From: CAJQQK01 sp963696075
GTDB lineage: Bacteria > Pseudomonadota > Alphaproteobacteria > Rhizobiales > Hyphomicrobiaceae
Direction: 5' to 3'
Assembly: GCA_963696075.1 (NCBI GenBank)
Contig: CAVOJD010000006.1
Coordinates: 868,001 to 932,000 of the forward strand
Length of the DNA: 64,000 nt
Positions within the stretch are counted from its first letter, which is position 1, and every line of letters begins with the position of its first letter. Position numbers and translations under genes: made by a program. The notes under the pieces were generated by a model. It was given only the letters and a program-made list of their open reading frames with translations, made no database searches and was not told the DNA's origin. Of the stretch, positions 34,921-43,702 are shown piece after piece.

Positions 34921-36564
34921 ATGGCGGGTTCGTTCGTCCAACGCAGCCTGATCCGGACCATCGCGCTGGCAGCCCTGAGCGTGATGGCCCTTGTCATCGC
35001 GCCAACCGCGCGCGCCGAGACGGCCCGCCACGCCCTCCTCATCACCAATCAGGCGTATTCGGATCTGATTGGCCGCCTCCAGAACCCGCATGAGGATGGC
35101 CGCGTCGTTGCCAGCGCCCTCGAGAAAGTCGGCTTCAACGTGGTCCACGTGAAGGATGCCGACAAGGCGCGCCTCCAGGCAGCGATCGCAACCTTCATCG
35201 CAACCGTCGCCCGGGCCGGAAACGATGCGGTCGCCTTCTTCTATTATTCGGGCCATGGCGCCGCAGTCGCGAAATACGGCGACAACTACTTGATCCCGAT
35301 CGACGCGCCGCTCACCCACGAGGCCCAATTACCGGTCCTCGCGGTGAAACTCGGTGACACGATCGAAGGGATCGCGGCGGCCGGCGCACGGTCCAGCTTC
35401 GTTGTCATTGACGCCTGCCGTAACACGCCCTTCTCCAGCACCACGAAATCCGCCACCAAGGGCCTCCGCGCCGAGAACGAACGCGGCGGCGTCATGATCG
35501 CCTATGCAACCGAACCGGGCAACGTCGCCCTCGACAACAACGCCTACGCGCGCGCCCTGGCGCGCGAGATTGTCCGCCCCGGCCAGCCCGCCGTCCTGAT
35601 GTTCCGCGCCGTGCGCCGCAGCGTCCTGAAAGCCTCCGCAAACGCCCAGTTTCCCTGGACAAGCGATGGACTTGTCGAGGAGTTCTATTTCGCGGGCCCC
35701 ACGCCGGACGCCGCGCAGGATGCCGCATCCGGCGCATCGAGCCGCCGCAACGGACCGCCCGAACCAGGCACGACATTCCGCGATTGCCCGCTCTGCCCCG
35801 AACTCGTTGTCGTCCCCAAGGGACGTTTCGAGATGGGCTCCCCGGCCGGGGAGGTCGCGCGCCGCGACAATGAAGGTCTTCGCCGCATGGTCGACATTCC
35901 GGCCCCCTTCGCCATCGCCGTCCATGAGGTCTCGTTTGCCGAGTGGCAGGCCTGCGCTGAGGCGGGCGGCTGCCCCTACGTGCCGCCCGATAACGGTTGG
36001 GGCAAGGGCGATCAGCCGGTGATCAACGTCTCGTGGGACGATGCTCAAACCTACATCGCCTGGCTTCAGCGCGAAACCGGCCGCGCCTACCGCCTGCCGA
36101 GCGAAGCCGAGTGGGAGTATGCCGCCCGCGCCGGGACAACGACGCCGTTCTGGCAGGGTGCAACAGTGACGCCGGGTGACGCCAACTTCGATGGCCGCTA
36201 CGGCCTCGACGGTAGCGAGGTCAGGACGCCAGGCCCCGATCATTATCGCCGCCGCCCCCTCCCCGTCGCGCGCTTTGCAGCCAACGCATTCGGCCTGAAG
36301 AACGTGCACGGCAACGTCTGGGAATGGGTTGCGAACTGCTACCGCAATCCCGGTCAAGCGCACTCAGGCGGCCGTGCCGCGGTGGCGGGCGCGAATGGCG
36401 CCCCCTGCCATTACCGCGTGCTGCGGGGCGGTTCCTGGTACGATGAGCCCGCCCGCCTGCGCTCAGCGTATCGCCACTCGCTGCGGCCGGCGACACGCGT
36501 TGCAACCGTCGGCTTCCGCGTGGTCCGCGACCTCGACAAGACCACGCCGCCGGGTGCCAAGTAG
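34921..36564 (+). CDS. Exported caspase-like (C14) protein fused to a formylglycine-generating-enzyme-like domain
   Basis: The 547-residue protein has a signal peptide (TIALAALSVMALVIAPTARA). The caspase p20-like domain (about 35-260) holds the dyad His in FFYYSGHGAA near residue 114 and Cys in VVIDACRNTPF near 165. After a short linker, a SUMF1/FGE-like domain occupies about 295-540, with LVVVPKGRFEMGSPAGE, PVINVSWDDAQTYIAWL, YRLPSEAEWEYAARAG, NVHGNVWEWVANCY and LRGGSWYDEP. The paired Cys that bind copper in genuine FGE near the C-terminus are missing, since LRSAYRHSLRP holds no Cys, so this domain is probably non-enzymatic and may bind a target. Such fusions are known among bacterial orthocaspases. 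It should act in the periplasm or outside the cell. Confidence 0.92.
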   Translation: MAGSFVQRSLIRTIALAALSVMALVIAPTARAETARHALLITNQAYSDLIGRLQNPHEDGRVVASALEKVGFNVVHVKDADKARLQAAIATFIATVARAGNDAVAFFYYSGHGAAVAKYGDNYLIPIDAPLTHEAQLPVLAVKLGDTIEGIAAAGARSSFVVIDACRNTPFSSTTKSATKGLRAENERGGVMIAYATEPGNVALDNNAYARALAREIVRPGQPAVLMFRAVRRSVLKASANAQFPWTSDGLVEEFYFAGPTPDAAQDAASGASSRRNGPPEPGTTFRDCPLCPELVVVPKGRFEMGSPAGEVARRDNEGLRRMVDIPAPFAIAVHEVSFAEWQACAEAGGCPYVPPDNGWGKGDQPVINVSWDDAQTYIAWLQRETGRAYRLPSEAEWEYAARAGTTTPFWQGATVTPGDANFDGRYGLDGSEVRTPGPDHYRRRPLPVARFAANAFGLKNVHGNVWEWVANCYRNPGQAHSGGRAAVAGANGAPCHYRVLRGGSWYDEPARLRSAYRHSLRPATRVATVGFRVVRDLDKTTPPGAK

Positions 36565-36702
36565 GCAGTTAGGCCGAACCGACGGCCCCGGCAGCCGGAG
36601 CCCCGATCCGTCTTCAGTAGATGACATCGGGCGACCACCGCCCCGGCGGGGCGACCGCGTGACTGTGCGTCCCGACGGTGTGTGATGCGAGGAGGGCGGG
36701 CG

Positions 36703-37665
36703 TTACCAGCCGCCACCACCGCCACCACCGCCTCCGCCACCACCGCCGCCACCGCCGCCTCCACTGCCGCTGCTCGTCGACATGGAGTCGAGGAACTCCT
36801 TTGCCCAGTTGTTCTTGTTAGCCTGCGCCGGCTGGCTGGCGGTGCGCTTGGGCGCCGGCCGGGCGCTTGAAGTGGTTGGTGCGCGCGCCGGCGCGCGGCG
36901 AACCGGTTCTGCGCGCGGCTCTGCGGCCGGCACGCTGGCCGTCCGCGTACACACTTGCCCAGGGGTCTTGCGCAACGCATCGAGGATCGCCATCCCGGGC
37001 CGCGCAACTTGTCCGTCGAGCCCGGCTGAACTGGCGAACTGTGCCGCCGCGGCCTGTGTCTTCGGCCCCCAGATGCCATCGACGGTGTCCCCAAGGCAGC
37101 CAACCCGCAACAGCTCGGCCTGGATCACCATGATCTCGGACCGCGTCGGGAATGACACCGGCGCCCGCGCATCCGTGACCGGCGGTGCCGGGCGTTGTGT
37201 CGCCGATCGTGTGGGTGGCGTTGAACCCGTCGTCACCCGGCTGCTTGTCTCGGGCCTGGGCTCTGCCTCGGCCTCGGGCTTGGTCGCGCGCGTGTCCTGC
37301 CGGAGCATCGAGCCCGCCTGTTCTTCAGCGCTGGCGGATTTCTCGCCGCCTTTGAGGGCGGCAAGCCGCGCCTCGGCTTGCGGCCGCAGCGCGCTGTCGG
37401 GATATCGCTTGATGAACATCTCGAAGAGGTCGGGCAGCGACGAGTTCTGGATCGTCGACCAGAAGCGTTCATCCGGCGCCACCGGTCCCGCCTGCGCAAG
37501 GCGGATCAGCGGCGATGCGTCGGGCTTGGCTGTCAGGCCCGGCGCCACGCCTTGAGCGGTCGCCGCCAGCGGGAGGGCGGCAAGCGCAACGGCCACCACC
37601 GCCGACCTCGACAAGATGAGGCTGATTTGATGCCGGGAGGTACCCGGCCTTGAACGGTCTGCCAT
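36703..37665 (-). CDS. Peptidoglycan-binding-domain protein with polyglycine C-terminus
   Basis: The 320-residue protein (ATG 37665) has a signal peptide (ISLILSRSAVVAVALAALPLAATAQ). At about 60-105 is the short DERFWSTIQNSSLPDLFEMF..YPDS motif that accompanies many bacterial caspase proteins. A putative peptidoglycan-binding_1 fold follows at about 165-235 (IQAELLRVGCLGDTVDGIWG, KTQAAAAQFA). A basic Ala/Arg/Pro region leads to a tail of roughly 18 glycines that closes with Trp. It lies 87 bases after the caspase-Sel1 gene on the same strand, so the two are probably one operon. The polyglycine tract is unusual and prone to length variation. Confidence 0.8.
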   Translation of the reverse strand: MADRSRPGTSRHQISLILSRSAVVAVALAALPLAATAQGVAPGLTAKPDASPLIRLAQAGPVAPDERFWSTIQNSSLPDLFEMFIKRYPDSALRPQAEARLAALKGGEKSASAEEQAGSMLRQDTRATKPEAEAEPRPETSSRVTTGSTPPTRSATQRPAPPVTDARAPVSFPTRSEIMVIQAELLRVGCLGDTVDGIWGPKTQAAAAQFASSAGLDGQVARPGMAILDALRKTPGQVCTRTASVPAAEPRAEPVRRAPARAPTTSSARPAPKRTASQPAQANKNNWAKEFLDSMSTSSGSGGGGGGGGGGGGGGGGGGW

Positions 37666-37752
37666 GCCTTCGTCCTTTCGCTCCAAAATAACACCGCGGC
37701 GGTGCCCTCGTTTTCGCTCCCGGCAAGCCGCCGCCGCCTGCCGGCCATTGGG

Positions 37753-40395
37753 TCAGAGAAGATCGAAGCGCGGGCGGCTGCCGATCCATTTCTGCCGGGT
37801 GAGTTCGATCAGTTGTTGCCAGCTGTCCGTGGGCACCTGCCCCAACGCCTGGGCAAGGCCGCGCGCCGTGCCCGCGCCGGCTTTCCCGTCGATCGGGCCG
37901 GCATAAAGGTTGCGCTCCTTGAGCATCTGCTGGATCGCCGTCGTGATCGCCACCTCGGGAAGCCGTCCGAGTGCCGAAAGCGCAGCCTCCGTCGTCTCGC
38001 GCCGCCCAAGGACGACCGCGAGCGCCCAGTAGCGCGCTGCAACGTCAGGCTCCGCCCCATCAGCGTTCTTGATCGCGATCCATGCCCGGTTGTTCGCGCC
38101 GTGGCCGCTGCCCCGCCACGCAGCCTTCTCGTACCACGACGCGGCAAGCTCCACGTTCCGCGCCACGCCCCAGCCATTGAAGTACATGCGCCCGATATTG
38201 TTGGCCGCATCCGGGTGCCCGCCGCGCTCCGCTTTCAGGAACAAGGTAAGCGCGCGCTTGTAGTCTTTCGGCACGCCATCGCCGTTGAGAAAGACCAGCG
38301 CGAGATTGTTGAAACCATAGATGTCCTCGCGCACCGTTGAGGCGCTGAAATAGGTCACCGCGCGCGCCATATCCCGCTTGACCTCATCGCCGCGCCGGAA
38401 GATCGCACCGAGTTCGTTCATCGCGAACGTGTGGCCCATTTCCGCGCCTTGCAACATCATCGCGAGGCCCTTCTGGCGGTCCATTGCAATACCGCGGCCG
38501 TAGAAAGCCAGCTTGCCGAGGGAATAAAGGCCATAGGGATCGCCTTTGGTGGCAGCCGTCTCGAAATTCTGCGCCGCCTTCGCAAGGTCGACCGGCCCGA
38601 TCGCGCCGTATTCCGCGATCTTGCCGAGCTTGTGCCAGGCGCGAATGTGGCCGGCGTTGGCCGCCAGTTGAAACAGTTCCCGCGCCTTTTCCGAGTGGCC
38701 GCCGGCGTATTGCGCACGCCCGAACTGAAACAGGAAGCGGGGCACATGCGGGAAATCCGCACTGGCGGCGAGGCAGTGCGCGCTTGCTGCCGCAACGTCG
38801 ATATCGTTGGAGAGCACGCCGGGCGCGACGCCCTGCAGATCGAGTGGCTCGCCGGCGAATTCATCGCACGGATGCAGCCTTGCTTCAGCCGTCAGGTCGA
38901 CCGTGCCAACCGATGCCCCCTGCCGGTCGACGACTTCGAGGGTGAACGTGTTGCCGCCGCCGGGCTCCCGCGCCAGGCTATAGGCGAGACGGTCGAGGTC
39001 GGCCGTGCCGAAACGGTCTCCGCGCCCGAGGACCCGCTCGCCGATGCGCAGCAGCCCGGCGCCAGGCGCTTCGGCAAGCTTGATGCAGTGCGCACACGGC
39101 GCGTCCGACGCCGCCTTGCCAAGTGTCACGCCCAACGGCTGTGGACCGACACCGGCGTAGATGCTCGTAATGCCGGGTGCCGCCGTCTTGAGTGCCGTGA
39201 AGACGGCGCGTTCCGGTTGGGAGGGCTCACGCAGCACCGCTGCCTCTGCGCGCCGGGCTTGAGCGCTCTCGCCGGCCCCTTGTGGCGCAATGGCAATCGC
39301 AATTGTCCCGCTTGCCTCGTTGCCCCAGGTGTCGAGCACCCGGTAGGCGGCCAGTTCGACCTGTCCGCGGTCCACCCCTTCGCCCGAGAAGCGCAACGCC
39401 TGCACCGCCGAGATCGGATAGCGCTCGCCCGCCTTGATGGGCTGTTCGCCGAGCATCAGCCGGCCAGCCTTCGGCAGGTCATCGAAGATTAGCGCGAGTT
39501 CGCCACCTTCGGCTGCGACCGGTGCGGGAAGGCCGACATCCACCATCTCGCGTGTCGCCTCGACGGTCACTTTGTGCAGGCGTTGGACCAGCGGCGCGGG
39601 CTTCCGGCCGACGAGGAAGAAATCATCAATCAGCGACGAATTCTCCCACGGGATCTGCTGGCCCGATGTCGCCTCCATGACGTCCCGGCGCACCCGGCTG
39701 AGCACGCGCCGGATGTCGATCGCGGGCGTCGTGGCATGCTTTGCGAAGGCGCGCGTGAAGGGGCTGAGACCGCCCTTGCCGTCGAGCGCAATCGCGCCCG
39801 GTTCGGTCGAAAAGGCAATCAGCGTCCCCGCGCCCCCTTGGATCGAGGCAAGCCCGCCGTCCGTCTGCCCGCCGGATCGTGTCAGTGGCTTGTCGGCAAA
39901 GATCCGTGTGCCCTTGAAGGGATTGTCCCGGCACGCATCAAGGAAGACCAGACGCACCCGGCTGTTTTCGCGCATGTACTGGATGATGTGCGACACGTTC
40001 ATCGTTTCCATGTCGAGGTCGTAGGGAGATTCGACCCGCGCGCTCACCGGGATGATGTGATTGTGTCCGCCAACCTGCACCGCATGGCCGGAGTAGTAGA
40101 GCAGGCTCACGCCATCCGGCTCCATCGCGCCAAGGAAGCGGCGCACGACCTTTTCGAGCTGGCGCTTGTCAAGGTCGGTTTCGACGAAGACTTCGAAGTC
40201 GGCGGCCCTGAGCGTCTCGGCGATTTTCCGGGCGTCCGCCGGCGGGGTGCGCAACGGCGGCAAATGCTCGTAGGCTGCATTTCCGATGATCAGCGCAACA
40301 CGCTTCGCAGCAAGCCCTGGCGTGGCTCCCGCCACCCAGAAGGCCACCCAGAAGGCAAGCATCGAAATCGCCAGAAATCGGGCCAATCGAACCAT
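37753..40395 (-). CDS. Exported caspase-like (C14) protein with Sel1 repeats
   Basis: The 880-residue protein starts with a signal peptide (FLAISMLAFWVAFWVAGATPGLAA). The caspase-like domain (about 30-260) carries His in LLYYSGHAVQ near 101 and Cys in VFLDACRDNPF near 155. A middle region (270-560) is beta-rich with Cys pairs. From about 590 to 780 there are Sel1-type repeats (KLGKIAEYGAIGPVDLAKAA, SLGKLAFYGRGIAMDRQKG, NIGRMYFNGWGVARNVELA), and a short peptidoglycan-binding-like segment (MLKERNLYAGPIDGKAGAGT) lies near the end. This layout of orthocaspase plus protein-interaction repeats is common in alphaproteobacteria; substrates are unknown. It is the first gene of an operon with the PG-binding protein. 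Confidence 0.92.
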   Translation of the reverse strand: MVRLARFLAISMLAFWVAFWVAGATPGLAAKRVALIIGNAAYEHLPPLRTPPADARKIAETLRAADFEVFVETDLDKRQLEKVVRRFLGAMEPDGVSLLYYSGHAVQVGGHNHIIPVSARVESPYDLDMETMNVSHIIQYMRENSRVRLVFLDACRDNPFKGTRIFADKPLTRSGGQTDGGLASIQGGAGTLIAFSTEPGAIALDGKGGLSPFTRAFAKHATTPAIDIRRVLSRVRRDVMEATSGQQIPWENSSLIDDFFLVGRKPAPLVQRLHKVTVEATREMVDVGLPAPVAAEGGELALIFDDLPKAGRLMLGEQPIKAGERYPISAVQALRFSGEGVDRGQVELAAYRVLDTWGNEASGTIAIAIAPQGAGESAQARRAEAAVLREPSQPERAVFTALKTAAPGITSIYAGVGPQPLGVTLGKAASDAPCAHCIKLAEAPGAGLLRIGERVLGRGDRFGTADLDRLAYSLAREPGGGNTFTLEVVDRQGASVGTVDLTAEARLHPCDEFAGEPLDLQGVAPGVLSNDIDVAAASAHCLAASADFPHVPRFLFQFGRAQYAGGHSEKARELFQLAANAGHIRAWHKLGKIAEYGAIGPVDLAKAAQNFETAATKGDPYGLYSLGKLAFYGRGIAMDRQKGLAMMLQGAEMGHTFAMNELGAIFRRGDEVKRDMARAVTYFSASTVREDIYGFNNLALVFLNGDGVPKDYKRALTLFLKAERGGHPDAANNIGRMYFNGWGVARNVELAASWYEKAAWRGSGHGANNRAWIAIKNADGAEPDVAARYWALAVVLGRRETTEAALSALGRLPEVAITTAIQQMLKERNLYAGPIDGKAGAGTARGLAQALGQVPTDSWQQLIELTRQKWIGSRPRFDLL

Positions 40396-40721
40396 GAAAC
40401 GCCCCGCTCAAATACCGCGGCCACGAGAAAAATCAGAAAGTTCAAGAACGCATTGTTCGGCTATGAAGACGCGGCCGCCACCCTTGTTGTTACCTCAGAT
40501 ATCAATCGCCGGGTAGGTCTGTTAACCAAAAATTACCGGGGCTGTCCGGCACCTGCGGACGCTTTCTCGGCGCAGTGCGGCCCATCGTCGACATGTTGTT
40601 CAGTGGTCGGCTTGAGTAGATCTGAAGCCGGTGCATTGACGACAAATAAGAAAGCGAGCCGCACTGATGGGCGCGGCTCGCGAGCAAGGCAGATGGCAGC
40701 GCTTGAAGGCGCCGGGAAGCG
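40396..40721. other. Intergenic region; promoter area of the caspase-Sel1 gene and terminator of cysK
   Basis: The 326 bases hold no credible gene. The right part contains the cysK terminator; the left part, with AT-richer stretches near 40440-40540, should hold the promoter of the caspase-Sel1 gene, which is read leftwards. Confidence 0.5.
40647..40681 (-). terminator. Rho-independent terminator of cysK
   Basis: A 9-bp stem GCGAGCCGC / GCGGCTCGC (40654-40662 and 40673-40681) is followed on the minus strand by TTTCTTATTT. It lies about 40 bases past the cysK stop. Confidence 0.8.
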
Positions 40722-41804
40722 TCAGGACATCTGATAGCCCGGTGTCGATTTCGACAACGCGATTTCATCGTCGCTCATGTCTTCCACGATGCCCTCGAAC
40801 AGGGGAGACGACAGATACCGCTCGCCGGTATCGGGCAGCATGCACAGGATCACCGTGCCGGGCGCCGCCTTCTCGGCAATGCCCATCGATATCGCAAACG
40901 TGGACCCGCCCGAGATGCCGGTGAAGATGCCTTCCTGCTGCGCAAGCTTGCGCGACCAGGCGATGCCGTCGGCACCGGCGACCGGGATCAGTTCGTCGAA
41001 GAATTTCTTGTCGATCAATTCCTGCAGCACGTAGGGAATGAAGTCCGGCGTCCAGCCCTGGATCGGATGCGGCTCGAAGGCCGGGTGGCTTTCGGCCGGC
41101 GCGTGACGCTCCCCGCGCGCCTGTTCGTGGCCGCTTGCGATCAGTTGCGCATTGGCCGGTTCGCTGAGGATGATCTTCGTCTCGGGTCGCTTTTCGCGCA
41201 GCACCCGGGCGACGCCCGTCACCGTGCCGCCGGTACCATAGCCACTGACCCAGTAATCCAGCCGGCTCCCCTCGAAGTCGGCCAGGATCTCACGTGCTGT
41301 CGTGTTCTCGTGGATGTCCGCGTTCGCCGCCGTCTCGAACTGGCTCGCAAGGAACCAGCCGTTGGCCTTGGCCAGCTCGACCGCCTTATTGTACATCCCG
41401 AACCCTTTCTCGGCCCGCGGTGTCAGCACCACCTTCGCGCCGAGAAAACGCATCAGCTTGCGCCGTTCGATCGAGAAGCTGTCCGCCATGGTCACGACCA
41501 GCGGATACCCCTTTGCCGCGCACACCATGGCAAGCCCGATGCCGGTGTTGCCACTGGTCGCCTCGACAACCGTCTGCCCGGGCTTCAATTTGCCCTCGCG
41601 TTCGGCGGCCTCGATGATGTTGAGCGCAAGGCGGTCCTTGACCGAGCCGGCCGGATTGAAGAACTCGGCCTTGACGTAGACCTCGACGCCGGCCGGCGCG
41701 AGATTGTTGATGCGGATCGCCGGCGTATTGCCGACGGTGTCGAGGATACTGTCGAACCGGCGTCCATGCCCGGACGTCTTGCGCGTACCTTCAGCTGCGG
41801 CCAT
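40722..41804 (-). CDS. cysK: Cysteine synthase A (O-acetylserine sulfhydrylase)
   Basis: The 360-residue PLP enzyme starts at ATG 41804 after GAGGAG. The Schiff-base Lys is in NPAGSVKDR, the substrate loop in EATSGNTGIGLAMV, and the phosphate-binding loop in VSGYGTGGTVTG; ILCMLPDTGERYLSSPLF is the usual end. It makes cysteine from O-acetylserine and sulfide in the cytosol. It is longer than the usual ~310 residues because of an N-terminal extension of about 15 residues and an insert rich in His/Glu (HEQARGERHAPAESHPAFEP) where CysK normally has a short loop. Its relation to the sulfur transporter at 12-13.5 kb is only thematic. Confidence 0.95.
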   Translation of the reverse strand: MAAAEGTRKTSGHGRRFDSILDTVGNTPAIRINNLAPAGVEVYVKAEFFNPAGSVKDRLALNIIEAAEREGKLKPGQTVVEATSGNTGIGLAMVCAAKGYPLVVTMADSFSIERRKLMRFLGAKVVLTPRAEKGFGMYNKAVELAKANGWFLASQFETAANADIHENTTAREILADFEGSRLDYWVSGYGTGGTVTGVARVLREKRPETKIILSEPANAQLIASGHEQARGERHAPAESHPAFEPHPIQGWTPDFIPYVLQELIDKKFFDELIPVAGADGIAWSRKLAQQEGIFTGISGGSTFAISMGIAEKAAPGTVILCMLPDTGERYLSSPLFEGIVEDMSDDEIALSKSTPGYQMS

Positions 41805-42009
41805 CTGCGTTCTCCTCGATGGGTGTTGGGGTGGGGACTGCAAGCAGGGCCGGACGGGCCCGACCGGCAGAACCACCTGTCGATTGGATAATGGGATCGT
41901 TGAACGTCGCGACACGGTAGGGGACCTGCGCGGTTGCGGCAACAGGTCTGCACGCCCAAACGGACCGCGTCCGCCCGTTGCCATGACGCGCGGAAAGCTG
42001 TTCCAAGAC

Positions 42010-43536
42010 TCAGAGTTTTTCCAGGAAATGGTGCGCGGTCATCCGATAGCTGCGCTTCTGGTCGCCATCCATCCGGTCCCAATTCGCATAGATCCGGGAA
42101 AGCCGCTGATTGCCCCGCAGCTTGTCTTCATTGCGCACCAGAAAATCCCAGTAGAGCGCATTGAACGGACACGCGCCCTCACCCGTCTTGCGTTTCACAT
42201 CGAAGCGGCAGCCCGCGCAGTAGTCCGACATCTTGTTGATGTAGTTGCCGCCCGCGGCATAAGGCTTCGACCCAAGCAGCCCGCCATCGGCGAATTGGCT
42301 CATGCCGATCGTGTTTGGCATCTCGACCCACTCATAGGCGTCGGCATAAACCGCGAGATACCATTCGTGCACGGCCTTCGGGTCCGCCCCGATCAGCATT
42401 GCAAAGTTCCCGGTGATCATCAGGCGCTGGATGTGGTGGGCGTAAGCCTCTTCCTTGGTCGCCGTGATCGCGGCCTTGAGACACGCCATGTCGGTTTCAC
42501 CGCTCCAGTAGAAATCCGGCAGCGCCCGGTCGGCCTCGAAAAAGTTGACCTCGGCATAGTCCGGCATCTTGAGCCAGTAGATCCCGCGCACGTATTCGCG
42601 CCACCCGATGATCTGGCGGATGAACCCTTCCGCGGCATTGAGCGGCGCATCACCGGTCTCGTAGGCTTCGGCCACCCGCCGGCAAAGGTCGACCGGATCG
42701 AGCAGGCCCGCGTTGATGTAGAACGAAAGCAGCGAGTGATAGAGGAATTTCTCGCCGCGAAGCATCGCGTCCTGATAGTCCCCGAAACCCGCAAGTGCTT
42801 CGGCGATGAAATGATCGCGCGCCTTTTCCGCGTCCCCTCGTGTGACGGCAAACCAGAATGGCTCCGCATCACCAAAGTGATCGCCGAACCGCGCCTTCAC
42901 CAGAGCGATCACCTCGCGCGTGATCTCGTCCGGCTCGAAACGGAGCGGTTGCGGCATGAACAGGTCGTCTTTGGCGGGCTTGCGGTTCTCCTGGTCGTAG
43001 TTCCATTTGCCCCCGGCCGGCTCGTCGCCCTCCATCAGCAGGCCCGTCTTGACCCGCATCACGCGGTAGAAGTTCTCCATCCGGAGCTGCTTGCGCCCGT
43101 TTGCCCACGACGCGAAGTCATGGTGGGAGGCGAGAAACCGCGTATCGTCACGCACATCGACCTCGATGCCGAGCGCCTCGCCCCAGGAACCGATGATCTC
43201 ATGCAGGCGCCATTCGCCTGGCTCCGTGACAATCAGCTTCCGAGGTGCGTGGCGCTTGATCGCACGCCCGACTTCGCCCGTCAGGTCGCCTGCGTTCCCG
43301 TCATCGTCGAGCCTCGTATAGTCGACCGCGAATCCCGCCTCACGAAGCTCCTCTGCGAAATGGCGCATCGCGGCGAAGCAGAAGATGATCTTCTTGGGGT
43401 GATGTTTGACGTACGTCGCCTCCGCCATCACCTCTGTCATGAGGATGCGGTCGACCGCCGGATTGGCATCGCAGAGCGAGGAGATGTGCGGCGAAAGCTG
43501 GTCGCCGAGGATGAGGATCAGGTTGCCGTTGGACAT
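42010..43536 (-). CDS. Iron-sulfur bacterial photolyase/cryptochrome (FeS-BCP, PhrB/CryB type)
   Basis: The 508-residue protein starts at ATG 43536 with LILILGDQLSPHISSL, the hallmark of prokaryotic (6-4) photolyases and CryB. The FAD-binding half contains HSLLSFYINAGLLDP, EGFIRQIIGWREYVRG, HHIQRLMITGNFAMLIG and DAYEWVEMPNTIGMSQFADG. The [4Fe-4S] ligands are the Cys in DMACLKAAI plus YCAGC and EGACPFNALYWDF. It should repair (6-4) photoproducts with blue light, or sense light. The stop of the upstream DUF2256 gene overlaps its start by 19 bases. Confidence 0.95.
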   Translation of the reverse strand: MSNGNLILILGDQLSPHISSLCDANPAVDRILMTEVMAEATYVKHHPKKIIFCFAAMRHFAEELREAGFAVDYTRLDDDGNAGDLTGEVGRAIKRHAPRKLIVTEPGEWRLHEIIGSWGEALGIEVDVRDDTRFLASHHDFASWANGRKQLRMENFYRVMRVKTGLLMEGDEPAGGKWNYDQENRKPAKDDLFMPQPLRFEPDEITREVIALVKARFGDHFGDAEPFWFAVTRGDAEKARDHFIAEALAGFGDYQDAMLRGEKFLYHSLLSFYINAGLLDPVDLCRRVAEAYETGDAPLNAAEGFIRQIIGWREYVRGIYWLKMPDYAEVNFFEADRALPDFYWSGETDMACLKAAITATKEEAYAHHIQRLMITGNFAMLIGADPKAVHEWYLAVYADAYEWVEMPNTIGMSQFADGGLLGSKPYAAGGNYINKMSDYCAGCRFDVKRKTGEGACPFNALYWDFLVRNEDKLRGNQRLSRIYANWDRMDGDQKRSYRMTAHHFLEKL

Positions 43537-43685
43537 GGCTCGCTCGTTGGTTGCCGCTTCGTGCGCCGGCAGCGCTCCGAGCAATAGCGCACCTGCTCCC
43601 AGTCCCGGGCCCACTTGCGCCGCCACGTGAAGGGCCGCCCGCATGACGCGCAGGTCTTGGCCGGCAGGTTTGATTTCTTGATCAT
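43518..43685 (-). CDS. DUF2256 domain-containing small zinc-ribbon-like protein
   Basis: The 55-residue protein starts at ATG 43685 with MIKKSNLPAKTCASCGRPF, followed by TWRRKWARDWEQVRYCSERC. This is the DUF2256 pattern with two Cys pairs that probably bind zinc. The gene overlaps the photolyase gene by 19 bases and follows the SDR gene by 17. DUF2256 genes are often found next to or fused with cryptochrome/photolyase genes, which supports a shared role, but the function is unknown. Confidence 0.9.
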   Translation of the reverse strand: MIKKSNLPAKTCASCGRPFTWRRKWARDWEQVRYCSERCRRTKRQPTSEPCPTAT

Positions 43686-43702
43686 TCCACTCACGTCTGG
43701 CC

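Noticed and set aside
41704..43587. 627-residue plus-strand frame opposite cysK and photolyase
   Set aside because: Antisense shadow. The minus-strand proteins have full catalytic motifs.
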